This document shows, piece by piece, positions 25,142-36,644 of a DNA stretch of 64,000 nt; within the stretch, counting starts at the first letter, position 1, and every line of letters begins with the position of its first letter. The DNA comes from Impatiens glandulifera (taxonomy: Eukaryota; Streptophyta; Magnoliopsida; Ericales; Balsaminaceae): assembly GCF_907164915.1 (NCBI RefSeq), contig NC_061862.1, forward strand, positions 92,955,995 through 93,019,994. The letters run 5' to 3'. The translations under genes and the position numbers were made by a program. The notes under the pieces were generated by a model, which saw only the letters and a program-made list of their open reading frames with translations, was not told the DNA's origin and ran no database searches.

Positions 25142-25390
25142 CATGGACGGAGCAAGGTATAAGCCGGCCCGGACTGTAGTCCGAGTAGCCCTAAATATCT
25201 TGTATGTGTTCATCAGTAACGACGGTAAATTACTGTCGTTATTGATTATTTTACGTCGTTAAAAGGCACTAGTGACAGTAAACTTAGTTTATTTTGTTTG
25301 TTTATTTGATATTATTATAAAACTAGTCCGGACAGATTTTTTTGATAAAAAATTAACTCGGGTAGGTTTCAAATCCTGACTCCGCCCCTG
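25142..25390. mobile_element. hAT-type MITE with perfect 8-bp target duplication
   Basis: Inverted ends CATGGACGGAGCAAGG and CAGGGGCGGAGTCAGG match at 13 of 16 positions. The 8-bp flank TTACCGGG is identical on both sides (25134-25141, 25391-25398). The length is 249 bp and there is no coding sequence. The interior holds an ACGACGGTAAATTACTGTCGT palindrome. It inserted a few bases beyond the neighbouring MITE-like element. Confidence 0.82.
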
Positions 25391-25788
25391 TTACCGGGTG
25401 TAAGTAACTTAATGCCGATAAATTTAGGGCAACACCTCATCCTAATTTAGAAACTACATTTCTTTTTTTAGTCGATCAATTTTGTCTTCTTCTCTCCAAA
25501 TTGTTCATCTATTGAACGTCCCTATCATATTATTTATATATTCTTAAGATGAGTGATTTATTGTGTTTTAGGTTAAGTGATTTGTAATTATATATTAAAT
25601 AAGAAATTGTTTTTCCTTATAAAAAAATCAAGTAAGAGTCCTACCTATGAATATTAAATATTAATAGTTTCAAATTTCATTCTCTCTAAAAAAAAAAAAA
25701 AACATTAAATGATCAAATAAATATAATAATATGATTTTGGTTAAAGTTAAAAAAAAAAAAATGTTTATAGTAATTAAAATGAAAATAT

Positions 25789-25960
25789 CACGTGGAAAGC
25801 AAGGGGATTGGAAGGGTGTTGGAATGTAGGGTCCACCGACACATGCACAACGGAAGCAGCTGTCACGTAGCCCCAAACCACTAACACGTAACCTCCGACA
25901 AGCGCGCTCCAGCTAACACACTTTTGTCAACTTCCGTTCCACCCTATTTTGTCTTTTTAG
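25789..25960. promoter_or_regulatory. GC-richer island with ACGT cores
   Basis: A perfect CACGTG (25789-25794) followed by TCACGTAG and ACACGTAAC words, plus several CCGAC/CGGAAG words, in a locally GC-rich stretch. No adjacent gene is visible. The frame crossing it is not protein-like. Confidence 0.25.
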
Positions 25961-27134
25961 TATGTCAGCACTCATCCGAATTTATTTTACAAATTATTTT
26001 TTATTACTTTAAAAACTTGTTTAATGAATGAGTTGTTGAGATAAAATTTAAATTTTATTTTAAAATTCAACTATCATATCATCAATTTAATCAATTTATT
26101 TATTTTTTATAATACTAAAATTATAACATATTTTTTTTGATATAAATTAATTATTAAATTAAAATCTAAAAAAAAAAGAATAATTTGATCAAAAATAAAT
26201 AAAAACTAATTTTTCCCACATTTAATTAAATAAATGTTTTTTTATAGAAAAAATCCAAACAAAAAACTAAAAAACCACTTCTACAAACTAGTATTTGGAG
26301 AAGGAGTAAAAATAATAATTTGTGATAACTTTTTTTTATAACGCTGAGTTTCTCTTCTCTTCTCAAAAGGGACCATAGTTGTACTAGAAAAGGGATTGAC
26401 AATGATTTTGAGAAGTAATTTTTTTTTTACAAAAAGATTGAATGAATATTGATATATATAAATAATAAAAAATAGTAATTTTAAATAATAAATATTTTAA
26501 TTAATGAATTAAGTAATTTGATAAATAAGAAAATAGAAATGATGTTTTATTTATTTTTGACTATTTAAATGATCTAAAACGGAAAATTATATATGTAATA
26601 ATATTATAAAGTACTTTTTATTAAATTATTTTAAAAAAAAATTAATAAGACTAGATAGTATTCATCGTACTTCATTTTAATTTAAGATTTTTTTTTTAGC
26701 AAAAAAATATTTTTGTAAATAGATTCAATTGAATTTGTAAATGTTAAACTACATTTAACAGGTGTGAAAGTCTAAAATAATACATTTAGGAATTTGTTAT
26801 ATCCAACCAATTCAGTTAATAAAAGAATTTTATATATTCTTTATTTTTTATTATTAAATTATTGTAAATTTTGTTATTTTTTTAAGGTCAGAGAATGAGT
26901 TTTGATTTATTCTTTTAATATTAATAACTTTGATAACTTTGTTTTATAGAGTGGTTAATACACTCAATTATTATTCCAATAATGTAATTTTATTTAATAA
27001 ATTTAAAGGATTAGAAGTTAAATGTTCATCTTTTGTTGTTATGAATTTTCACTCCATTTTGTTCAAAATTAATGTAATTGATAATTTTTTTTATGCAGTA
27101 GATATCACCACACAAAATGATGGAGATAAAAAAT
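25961..27134. other. AT-rich intergenic DNA
   Basis: No gene seen; only long A/T runs. Confidence 0.4.
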
Positions 27135-27947
27135 AGGAAAAAATTTATTTTGACGTATATACTTATACAACTAACTTATTTAGGTAATTTAAACATAAAT
27201 ACTATTAAAAATGAGCTCATTTAGCCTTTTTTAGTAACATAGTTAATTTTTATTTTTGAATTTATATATTTATTAATTAAATATTAATATATTTTTTTCT
27301 CTCCTTCTTTTATATTAATTAAATCAGATAATTTATTTTATTCTTAAAATTTTTTATTTTTATATTAGTTTCTTTTTTTTATTTCATCTACATTTTTTTT
27401 ACCAGTTTTTATTTCTCATAAATCTTAAATTCTTATTTTTGAAACAATTTTAATAATTTATTTATGAATTTTATGTTTTACTATAATATTTTTAAAATTT
27501 TTTCTTATTTAATTTAATATTATCTAAATATTAATTAATTTATTTATGTGTTAAAAAATTTTTATTGTTGAAAGTATAATCATTGAGACCAAACAAATAA
27601 TTAATAATTAATAATTAATATTAATAAAAAAATATAAAAAAATATAAAATTAAAATAATTAATAATGAATGCCCACATATATATATATATAATAAAATTA
27701 AAATAATCAATAATAAATACTCATATAAAAATAAAAATAAAAAACATTTATAAAAAAAATAAAAATAAAAGATTATTTTATTAATATTTAATTAATAAAT
27801 ATATAAATTAAAAAATAAAAATTAATTATGATTTACTAAAAGAAACAAAATGACACTATTTTTTTATTGTATATATATTTAAATAAACTTAAACTTTTAC
27901 TTACGTCTAAATGATCTAGTTGCACAAGTAAGCGAGTTTTTTTTCTT
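27135..27947. mobile_element. Non-autonomous element with long inverted repeats, copy 2
   Basis: A diverged, shorter copy of the element at 21622-22710. The left arm begins AGGAAAAAATTTATTTTGAC and runs through CTCATTTAGCC and the same AT-rich arm. The inverted right arm ends at 27947. The region 27240-27590 closely follows the inverted right half of copy 1. There is no coding sequence. Confidence 0.68.
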
Positions 27948-28639
27948 ATAAATTATATAAATGTCTTTTATTTAAATATTATTTTTTATTTAATATAAAA
28001 GACTTAAAATATATATATTAAAAATTAATATATGTATAATAAATTATTAAACTTAAAAAATAGTATATGAAAAGTCATTTATCTTTTTAACTCTATTTTA
28101 TTATATATATAATTTTATTTATATTAAATATTTCATAATATATATAACAACTTATTTAAATAAGTAAAATTTATTATTTGTCACTTATATATATATATAT
28201 ATATAATTCAATTTATATTAATTATTTTATAATATATATATATATATATATTAATCTATTTAAATAAAACAATAATTAATTATCACCTTTGTATATATAA
28301 TATACATAATAAATAAAATTAATAATTCAAAATTTATTTAAAATCATATTAAAATTAACATTAATAGTATAATAATAATTCATTCATATATATATATACA
28401 TATTGAAAAAGTTAATAATTTTCATAAAATAATTTATTTTAAATATATTATAATAATAAGCATTTATTAAATATTTTATAAATATATATATATATATATA
28501 ATATTTTTTAATTATTAATTATATAAATTATATATGCATACACAAAATTATAAATATAAATCAACAATCTTAAATTATCTTAAATTATTTAGTGATTAAA
28601 GTGTTAATGCTATACATTTTAAACTATTAAAAGAATATT
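27948..28639. other. AT-rich DNA with repeated TA tracts
   Basis: Four or more TA runs (for example 28187-28204, 28230-28250, 28484-28500) in DNA that is almost entirely A and T. No gene. Confidence 0.5.
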
Positions 28640-30955
28640 GTTGGTTAATATGTGAAATAATAATTTGGTTTATCAAAGTGAGGAGATATTTTAACGCAAA
28701 ATGATATTGTGGTTAAAATAAGCGATAAAATTAGTGGGTAGGTAAATGACATTCACGAGATTAAAGATCGATTGGGATGAATGGTTAAAATATGCGATGA
28801 AATTAGTGGTTGGGTAAAATGAGATAATTATAGAGTTTGTTGATTTGACCGAAGTAAAAATGTAAGGTCACAATATTATAGGTCAATTGAGGTGGATTAA
28901 AATATGGAATGAGATGCTTGGTTAGTCGAAGTGAGGATAAGTAAGTCGGTTTTTTATTGTAAAATATGTGAGGAGTGAGTTGTTTGACCGAAGTGAAAGT
29001 AAATTATCAAAATAAGAGGTCAGTTGAGATTGGTGCATAAAAAGGTGGAATGAGATAGTAGGTTTGTCGAAGTGAGTATGCCACACAATGAAAGGTCGAT
29101 TGGAAATTGGTGGGCCAAAGTGAGGGTAAAAGAGATTTGGTAATGTACCAAAGTGAAAGTTTAAGGTCATAGTATGAGAGACCTGATTATGGTGGATAAA
29201 TATGGAATGAGATGCCTGGTTAGTCGAAATGAGGATAAATAAGTTAGGTTGTTTATTGTAAAATATATGAGGAGATGAATTGTTTGATCGAAATGAAAGT
29301 AAATATCGAAATGAGAGGTTGATTGAGATTTGTGAGATAAAAATGTGGAATGAGATGGTTGGTTAATCGAAGTAAGTAAGGTCACGCGATGAGAGGTCGA
29401 TTGAGATTAATGAGTCTATATGAGGGTAAAAGAGATTGGTAATGTTGGAGATGATTGATTTAAACGAAATGAAAGTGCATAATGTTGTAGTATAATAGGT
29501 TGATTAGAGTGTGAAAAAATGTGGAATGAGATGGTTAGTTATTGCCGAAGTGAGGATAAAAAAGTCATGTTGTATATTATAAAATATGTGAGGAGATGAG
29601 TCACGAGTCCCAAAGTGAAAGTTTAAGGTCACAGTATGAGAGACCTGATTATGGTGGATAAATGTGGAATGAGATGACTGGTTAGTCGAAATGAGGATAA
29701 ATAAGTTAGGTTGTTTATTGTAAAATATATGAGGAGATGGATTGTTTGATCGAAATGAAAGTAAATATCGAGATGAGAGGTTGATTGAGATTGGTGAGAT
29801 AAAAATGTGGAATGAGATAATTGGTTAATCGAAGTAAGTAAGTTCACGCGATGAGAGGTCGATTGAGATTAATGGGTCAATATGAGGGTAAAAGAGATTG
29901 GTAATGTTGGAGATGGGTGATTTAACCGAAATGAAAGTGTGTAATGTTATAGTATATAATAGGTTGATTTGGATGTGGGAAAATGTGGAATGAGATGGTT
30001 AGTTATTGCCGAAGTGAGGATAAAAAAATTAAGGTTGTATATTATAAAATATGTGAGAAGATGAGTCACGAGATAAGAGGTCGATTGGAGATTGGTAATG
30101 TTGGAGATGGTTGATTTGACCGAAGTGAAAGTGTGTAATATCACAAATGAGAGGTCGATTATTGAGGTGGATAAATGTGGAATGAGATGGTGGATGGTTA
30201 GCTGAATTGAGGATAAAGAAGGTCGGGTTGTATATTATAAAATATGTTAGGAGATTGGCTATTTGACGAATTGAAAGTAAGGTTTCGATATGAGAGGTCG
30301 ATAATGAATTGGTGTATAAATGTGGAATGAGATGGTTAATTAGTCAAAGTAAAAGTAAGGTAACGAGATGAGAGGTCAGTTTGGGTGGATAAACGTGGAA
30401 TGAAATATATGGTTAGCCGAAGTAAGGATAAGAATGTTAGGTTGTATTATTATAAAATATTGAGAAGATGAGTTGTTTGATGAAGTGAAAGTAAGATCTT
30501 CGAGAGATGAGAGGTCGATTGTGATTGGTGGATAAATGTGGAATGGGATTATTTTTGATTAGTCGAAGTGAAAATAAAGTAAAGATATGAGATGTCGATT
30601 GAGAAAGAAATTGTTATTGGTGGGTAAATATGCGAGAAGATTAATTGTGACAAGATTAGTTGTTTGACCGAAGTGAAAGATAAGGTCACGAGATGAGAAG
30701 TCCGATTTAAATTAGTAGATAAATATGTAAAGAGGTAGTTGGTTAGTCTAAGTGTTTTAAGGTCACGAGATTAAAGGTCGATTAAACATTGATGGACTAA
30801 AGTGAGGGTAAAAAAGAGATTGATAATGTTTGAGATTTTTGATTTGACCAAAGTGAAAGTGAAAGTGTAAGATCACGAGATAAGAGGTCCATTCGGAAAG
30901 AATATGTAATGAGATATGTGAGAAGATGAGTTATTTTACCGAAATAAATAAAATA
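28640..30955. repeat. Degenerate tandem array with about 140-bp units and a 462-bp higher-order period
   Basis: The word GGAATGAGAT with following GGTTAGTCGAAGTGAGG recurs about a dozen times, mostly 140-190 bp apart. The other recurrent block is GACCGAAGTGAAAGTAAGG followed by GATGAGAGGTCGATTGAG. The stretches starting near 29165 and 29627 are close copies 462 bp apart, showing a higher-order unit of three basic units. Frames on the minus strand here are by-products of the repeat. The array ends abruptly at the next block near 30956. Confidence 0.9.
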
Positions 30956-30960
30956 TTATA

Positions 30961-33060
30961 ACCTTTGGAAGATGGTCCCCTCGTAGATTAACACATGTTT
31001 AGATGACACGTGGCAATACGGGGAGGCCCGAGTTGGCTCGAGGTTCAACGCGTTTCAACCATCGTTTGCGTGTCAGACATCTTTTTAAAAGAAAATATTA
31101 TTTTGAAAGATTTTGAAAATACCTCGAGACTTTTGAAATTAATCATATAAAAATAATTAATTTTATTCAAATTATAATAATATGGGGATTTGACTTGATT
31201 AAATTAATTAAACATGATTAATTTAAGAAAAGATTATTTATTTGAAAATATAGTTGCCAAATGATTTTTAGAAAAATCAGTAAAAGGTACATATATAAAC
31301 GTATTTTATACCAGAGTTTCTATAAAGGATTCGCTTTTTTGTTACGCTCGAGAAAGGGCTTTCACACTATGTCCTCAGCGTTCGTCAAAGGACTATCTAT
31401 TTTTTAATGAAAAACCTGGCTATTGAAAATTTTATTTATAAACTCTATTTCCTTTAATTAGTAGTTTAGGGGTCCTAAATAGTGATATGTTTAAATTTTG
31501 TAAATAATTGTACGAAATTATTTAAATGAGCGTACTTGCGATTGCGTTGATATAAGATTCAGTATAATACCTGGAAAATACTAGAAAAGTGTTAGAATTT
31601 AAAAATATATTTCAAACGGAGCCTTAGCCAAAATATTTGTTTAGGAAATATCCCGAAAATATTTGAATATCATTTTCTGATCTTTCGGGATTATTTGAAA
31701 ATGGATTGGAATTCCAAAATTATAAAAATAATTTTGGATTTTGAAAAATGGAACCAAACAGGCCTTAGAACTAGAGTTCTAAGGCTTGGGTCCGTTTTTG
31801 TCGATCTAGGCTCGGACAAGCTCGGTCTAAACTGGGGTGGTCTAGATTAGGGTTCGGTACGCTCGGTCGAGGGACCAGAAAGCTCGGTCCTGGGGTTCAG
31901 GAGACTCGATCTTGAACTCAAGTTGTTCAGTCCTAGGTTTGGGAGGCTCAGTCTTAAGTCTAACTTCCTCGATCTTGGACCTAGGAGTCTCGGTCCCAGG
32001 TCAGACCTCTCAGTCTGAGGTTAGAATCAAGCTCTTTAACAACTTTTAAAACTGAAATTCAAACTTATTTTTAAAAAAAAAATTCAGTTGGATTAAACAT
32101 GATCATAATGTTGATATAATGATTTGGAAATTATCATAACATGTTTACAACATGTTAGACAACTATTTGAATCAAAATTCAAGCCAAAAAACTCAATAAC
32201 ACAATTTTCAAAGTTTCCAAATTTCAAAATCAAATTTGGGTTTTTTGGATTTAGGTTGAATTGATCAAATTTCTTTCGATAGAAAGCTTATAAATCATAT
32301 AGGGAATGATTTTAAACAAAGAAATCACATAATTGAACTCTAAATATGATCAACCTGATCAAACTTAAAAGAATCAATTTTAAATCACAAATCGAATTAC
32401 ATTAGGTCTAGAAACTAACCAACGATTGGAGAAGACTCCAATGATGTGTAGAAATCTTTCAAAAAGTCTGGATCGAATCTTGGATCGCCAGAGTGAATTT
32501 TTAAAAACTTCAGTTCGCTGGAGTTCTTTGATTCTTCGATTTGAACTGTAATACTTGGTGATTGTTTGATAGATTGAAAGCCTAATACCTTGAGACTATT
32601 TATAATAAGTTAGGTCGGTTGTGCAGATTAAATTCCACTTCGATTTTTCTTTCGAAGTTATTCTTCACCGTTTCTATTTCAACTTCGACAGCCTAGCTAG
32701 GGGATAGGTTTTGACTTCATAGCCTATGGGAAATAAAGGCGAAGAGGAGACATGCACGAGGGTAAAAAAAATGAGAGGATAAAGTTGAGTATCGGAGGAG
32801 ATCCCCTTCATCGGCGAAGAAGAATGATAAAATGATGTCGTTTCGTTTAACCGAAACATGGCGTTTTGGCGTTTTCGGCTAACGGGGTTGACGTCCTGTT
32901 AGTTGATCTCCTGTGGCCCTGGGCGTGCATTCACTTGGTTACAACCGGCTATGCAGATGATTCTTGCGTGTTTGATGAAGATATGGTGTTCATCTGATGG
33001 ACACGACTCCTGCTTCAGCTAATTCTCCTGATTTCGGCCACATTAGATCAATTGTGTTTA
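30961..33060 (-). repeat. Unclassified LTR-like block
   Basis: About 2 kb of mixed composition, clearly different from both neighbours. On the minus strand it has a TATA-like TATAAATAG (32596-32604) with a long leader containing the hairpin ATTGGAG-TCTT-CTCCAAT (near 32430), and an AAACGAAACGACATC-type word near 32840 reminiscent of U3 regions of plant gypsy LTRs. I could not find paired LTRs, a PBS or a target duplication. It could be a solo or partial LTR, or an unrelated repeat. Confidence 0.3.
31883..32028. repeat. 21-bp minisatellite
   Basis: Seven units starting at 31883, 31905, 31926, 31947, 31968, 31989 and 32009, each beginning CTCGGTC, CTCGATC or CTCAGTC and ending near a GG/AG pair. 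Irregular related words extend left to 31811. Confidence 0.85.
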
Positions 33061-33432
33061 TTTTTATAAAAAAGATTATATGAAAACTAATTTTTAACCT
33101 TTTTTATTTTCTACACCAAAAATTCCAAATAAAATATTTTTGGAAACATAATAAAAATTATGTTCATTATTTTTTATGTTTGAGTATTTTTGAGAATTTT
33201 GAGATATTTATTTAATTGTTTTAACCCATAAATGTATAATTTATGTTTAAAATCATAATTAAATAATTTCAACTTTTTTAGGTTTAATTTGGATAAAATA
33301 AATACAATATTTTAACCTCAAATTATTTTTTGAATTTTTAATTAATTTTTCTATTTAGGATTTAATTATCACAATAATTAACCCTAATTTAATTATTCAT
33401 CTCTTTTGGGTTATTTTGAATTTAAAAATTCA
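33061..33432. other. AT-rich intergenic DNA
   Basis: No gene seen. Confidence 0.4.
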
Positions 33433-33810
33433 AAATATTATTTTTATACTATTTTAAAGTAATAATATTATTTATAAAATTAAAGTATGCTATATTTTCA
33501 TGTTTAAAAGAATATAATGTTTTATTTTTTATTCTAATACATTAATATTTGTGATTTATTAAAAAAATTAAACATTGAATAAATATTTTAAAATTATTAT
33601 ATTTTTTTATTAAATTTAATTCGAAATATTATTTTTATACTATTTTAAAGTAGTAATATTATTTATAAAATTAAAGTATGCTATATTTTCATGTTTAAAA
33701 GAATATAGTGTTTTATTTTTTATTCTAATACATTAATATTTGTGATTTATTAAAAAAAATTAAACATTGAATAAATATTTTAAAATTATTATATTTTTTT
33801 TATTAAATTT
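33433..33810. repeat. 191-bp tandem duplication
   Basis: Copies starting at 33433 and 33624 are nearly identical (AAATATTATTTTTATACT start). The Sirevirus-like element inserted a few bases beyond the second copy. Confidence 0.93.
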
Positions 33811-33826
33811 ATTATTTTATACTTTT

Positions 33827-35085
33827 TGTTAGGATCTAGGTCGCGGCTGGAGGACCGGGATCGGGCCGGTTAGCGCGTCTCACTCAAAGGGTGGTGATTA
33901 ATCCGGTTAGAGATTAACACCGGGGTTTCAATACTACACAAATTGTCACAAACACTTGAACCAGGTTCAAGCGCGAAAGAGGTTTGTTTCAGGTTGAAGC
34001 AGCACACTCACGAGATAGGCAGAACCAGTTTTTGGATAAGGCAAGTTTGGAAGTTACTGGGTCGGTTTTGTAACTTGGTGATTCGGTTTAGATAGTGTAG
34101 AGTCGGTCAAAACGGAGTAGGTCGGTTAGTACAGCTCGGTTATAAAGTAAATCAGGCGGAAAGTAATAACAAGACAAGTTTTTATGGATGTTCGGAGATA
34201 AAACTCCTACGTCACCCCTTCCTCTCGAAACCGCGAGAAGTATATTCATTAAGGAATACAAATACAATCCGATCGAGACTTATTTCCTGCTCGATAACAC
34301 TCGTACAATTTATACCGAAATTGTAAATACACACTTCAACTTTAGCACTTAGGCCTTTTCTAGAGATAGAACATAATCTTATCACTTGTAAATTAATTGT
34401 CCACTGTGTCCCGCATTTACTCCTCTTCAGCTGCTCCTTTTATAGGTGAAATATACCAACGGTCATATTTCATTTCCTTGAATTTGATTGGTTGAGCAGA
34501 GGTTCAGTGATTCAGACCTGGTGGTCAACCTTTCAGACCTGGCGGTCTGTTCTTCCAGTATGTAGGACAAACCGGCTAGGTTTGTCTTTTACTCAATGTG
34601 GTAACTGTCGGTTAGACAGTTGTCTGTACTTGGAAGATTGTCTTTCTGATTTATCCTGAAGTAGAAAGATCTTGTAGGACGGTTTTCTGCAGCCTGCAGA
34701 CTGTCCTCAGACTTGTATGAATATGGAGATGTTCAGTCTGTTCCTTTGGTATCATTCTCAACAGATACCCGAAGTATCTTCTTATGTTGGTCAGTTATTT
34801 GTCTTCACCGGATGGCTTCCGGTCTGGTCGGTTATTTGTCTTAACCGGATGGTTTCCGGTTATTCATGTGGCTTCTAAATGACCGGATGTCTGGTGTTTA
34901 GTTAGGAGTTTAGTTTTGACCGATCTTGCCTTCTTTGTGCGGTCATGTTTCTGGTCAGTTTAGGTGTTTGACCGATAGAGATTCTTAACTAGTTCATTGG
35001 TTTGACCGATCCGGTTCTTTGTCTGTTCCTGCATAGGAGGTTTATTTGTGTTAAGTTCTATTAACCGGTCTAATTTTATCTAACA
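33827..35085 (-). repeat. 3' LTR of the Sirevirus-like element
   Basis: 1,259 bp, plus-strand boundaries TGTTAGGATC and TTATCTAACA. It carries a TATA box (TATAAAAGG, 34436-34444 on the minus strand) at the same place as in the 5' LTR. Confidence 0.95.
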
Positions 35086-35086
35086 A

Positions 35087-35296
35087 TTTCTCCCTTTTTG
35101 ATTATTTTATTTAAAATTATCAAAATCATGTAATATTGCAAATGTAGGCCGGTTTTGTGAGTTTTATTTGACCAGATTTTTGGAAACTGACTTGGGAGGA
35201 TTTTTCGAAAAATTTTGAGAAAAATTTTGAAAAATTCTATCTTTTATCTTATCAATTTCTCCCTTTTTGATTATTTTATTTAAAATTATCAAAATC
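35087..35296 (-). other. Duplicated polypurine tract region
   Basis: The PPT next to the 3' LTR (minus strand AAAAAGGGAGAAAT, 35087-35100) lies in a 44-bp stretch (35084-35127) repeated exactly at 35253-35296, 169 bp further inside. The second copy is also flanked by a degenerate LTR-edge-like word. Multiple PPTs are a reported hallmark of Sireviruses. Confidence 0.75.
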
Positions 35297-35429
35297 CAGT
35301 CGGAATGCAAATTTATGCCGGTTTTCCAAAAATAACTATATATATAAGTATGAGTGAAGATAACCGAAAAAGGGAAAAATATTATATATGTAAAAACTGA
35401 AATAAACATAGTTTAACAAAAGAAAGCCC

Positions 35430-36644
35430 CTAGTCCAATCTGGATGGCAGGAAGTCTCCCATCAAGTCATCTGTCGGTTGGTCCTCAGCCGGTTGAGCCG
35501 GTCTTGAAGAAGAACCTCCTGCTTTTGTGGTGTCCTTGAACGGTGGAGCGGCCGTGCTGACTGGAACCGCATTGACGACTCGCTGTCTTATAGGTCGCGG
35601 CTCGAGATCCTCCTCGAAGTCATCCTCGAAGTCATCCTCGTCAACAGCTGTTTCGGTGATTCTGTCCAGCATTTCGGTGACTTGAGCCTTCCTTGCAGAA
35701 ACTTTCCTCTTTCGTTTTGTCGGAACCGAAGAGGAGGGACTCGCCTTGGACTTCTTGTGAGCCTTGGCATATTCGTCGAGCCTTTGTTTTTCAGTGTTTA
35801 ACCGCTCTGCATCCTTGGCTTCTTGAGCTGCCATGGACTTTGCAAGTGCCGAATTTCTAGCCGCTACATTTCGTGCGCGTTCGTCCAAATCCGCTTCAGA
35901 CAATCGCGGTGCCTCCTTCGCTTTCCGCGTTTCTTCGTCCAACGCATCCTGAATATTCTTAGCCGCCCGAGCGTTTGCCTCCTCAACCGCTGTATCGGCA
36001 GCCAGCTTGGCCTTCATCAATTCATTCACCTGTTCGGTGACAGCCTTGAGATCGGCTTCAAGTTTGTTGTTCCGATTCTCAAGGATTACATTCTTCTCTT
36101 CAACACTTATGACCCTGTCGAGTATTGAACCGGCTTCGGTGCTTGACCGTCCCAGGTCTTCATCGACCTTTGTAAGTCGTTGCTCGGTTTTCTCTTGAAA
36201 CCGTTCCAACTCCTTCACCAGCTTTGAGGTCGTATCCTCCAAATATACGGTTCGTTTAAGATGGGCGTCGTACAGAACAGTGTCGTCACGGTAGTTGACT
36301 TCGATCTCTGTGATTCGGTTGTTTGCCTTCACAAGATCTTCCCTTGTGGTTTCGGCCAACTTGATTGTTTGAACCACGACGTTCTTAACTTTCTTTTTCC
36401 ACGATCGAACCTTGGTGTTGGCAAATTCATTGATGATAGTTATGACCTCATTTTCTGTAATGGTCGGTTCTGAATCCCTGGGTTGAACGGATTCAAGATT
36501 TTCGGTGATAGGAGGCTCTGTCCTATCGTCGGTTTCGTTGATAGCCTGATCCGATAGAGGAGACTTACCACCTGGATTCTGACCGTCACCGGTCTCAAAG
36601 ACGCGGAGAGTGCGCTGTATCTTGCTGTCTGCGCACTGCTTCAA
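35430..36644 (-). CDS. Accessory protein 3, C-terminal coiled-coil segment
   Basis: An uninterrupted frame of about 404 codons. It begins with an acidic, Thr/Pro-rich linker, followed by long heptad-rich helices (about residues 85-290, with segments such as LVKELERFQEKTEQRL and KNVILENRNNKLEADL). A basic, nuclear-localisation-like stretch (TKRKRKVSARK) and a very acidic run (DEDDFEDDFEEDLE) follow, then a Pro/Ser-rich tail. It has no start of its own: its first codons overlap the end of the preceding segment in another frame, so it is probably the C-terminal half of the protein starting at 38010, split by one frameshift near 36600-36644. The biochemical function is unknown; coiled coil plus basic stretch suggests a multimeric nuclear or nucleic-acid-associated protein. 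Confidence 0.6.
   Translation of the reverse strand: MKQCADSKIQRTLRVFETGDGQNPGGKSPLSDQAINETDDRTEPPITENLESVQPRDSEPTITENEVITIINEFANTKVRSWKKKVKNVVVQTIKLAETTREDLVKANNRITEIEVNYRDDTVLYDAHLKRTVYLEDTTSKLVKELERFQEKTEQRLTKVDEDLGRSSTEAGSILDRVISVEEKNVILENRNNKLEADLKAVTEQVNELMKAKLAADTAVEEANARAAKNIQDALDEETRKAKEAPRLSEADLDERARNVAARNSALAKSMAAQEAKDAERLNTEKQRLDEYAKAHKKSKASPSSSVPTKRKRKVSARKAQVTEMLDRITETAVDEDDFEDDFEEDLEPRPIRQRVVNAVPVSTAAPPFKDTTKAGGSSSRPAQPAEDQPTDDLMGDFLPSRLD

Noticed and set aside
25077..25262. Frame of 61 residues across the paired MITEs
   Set aside because: It crosses the junction of two transposable elements and so is fortuitous.
28922..30144. Four similar open frames on the minus strand (60-80 residues each)
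   Set aside because: They repeat with the 462-bp period of the tandem array and have low-complexity Leu/Ser/Thr/His-rich composition; they are by-products of the repeat.
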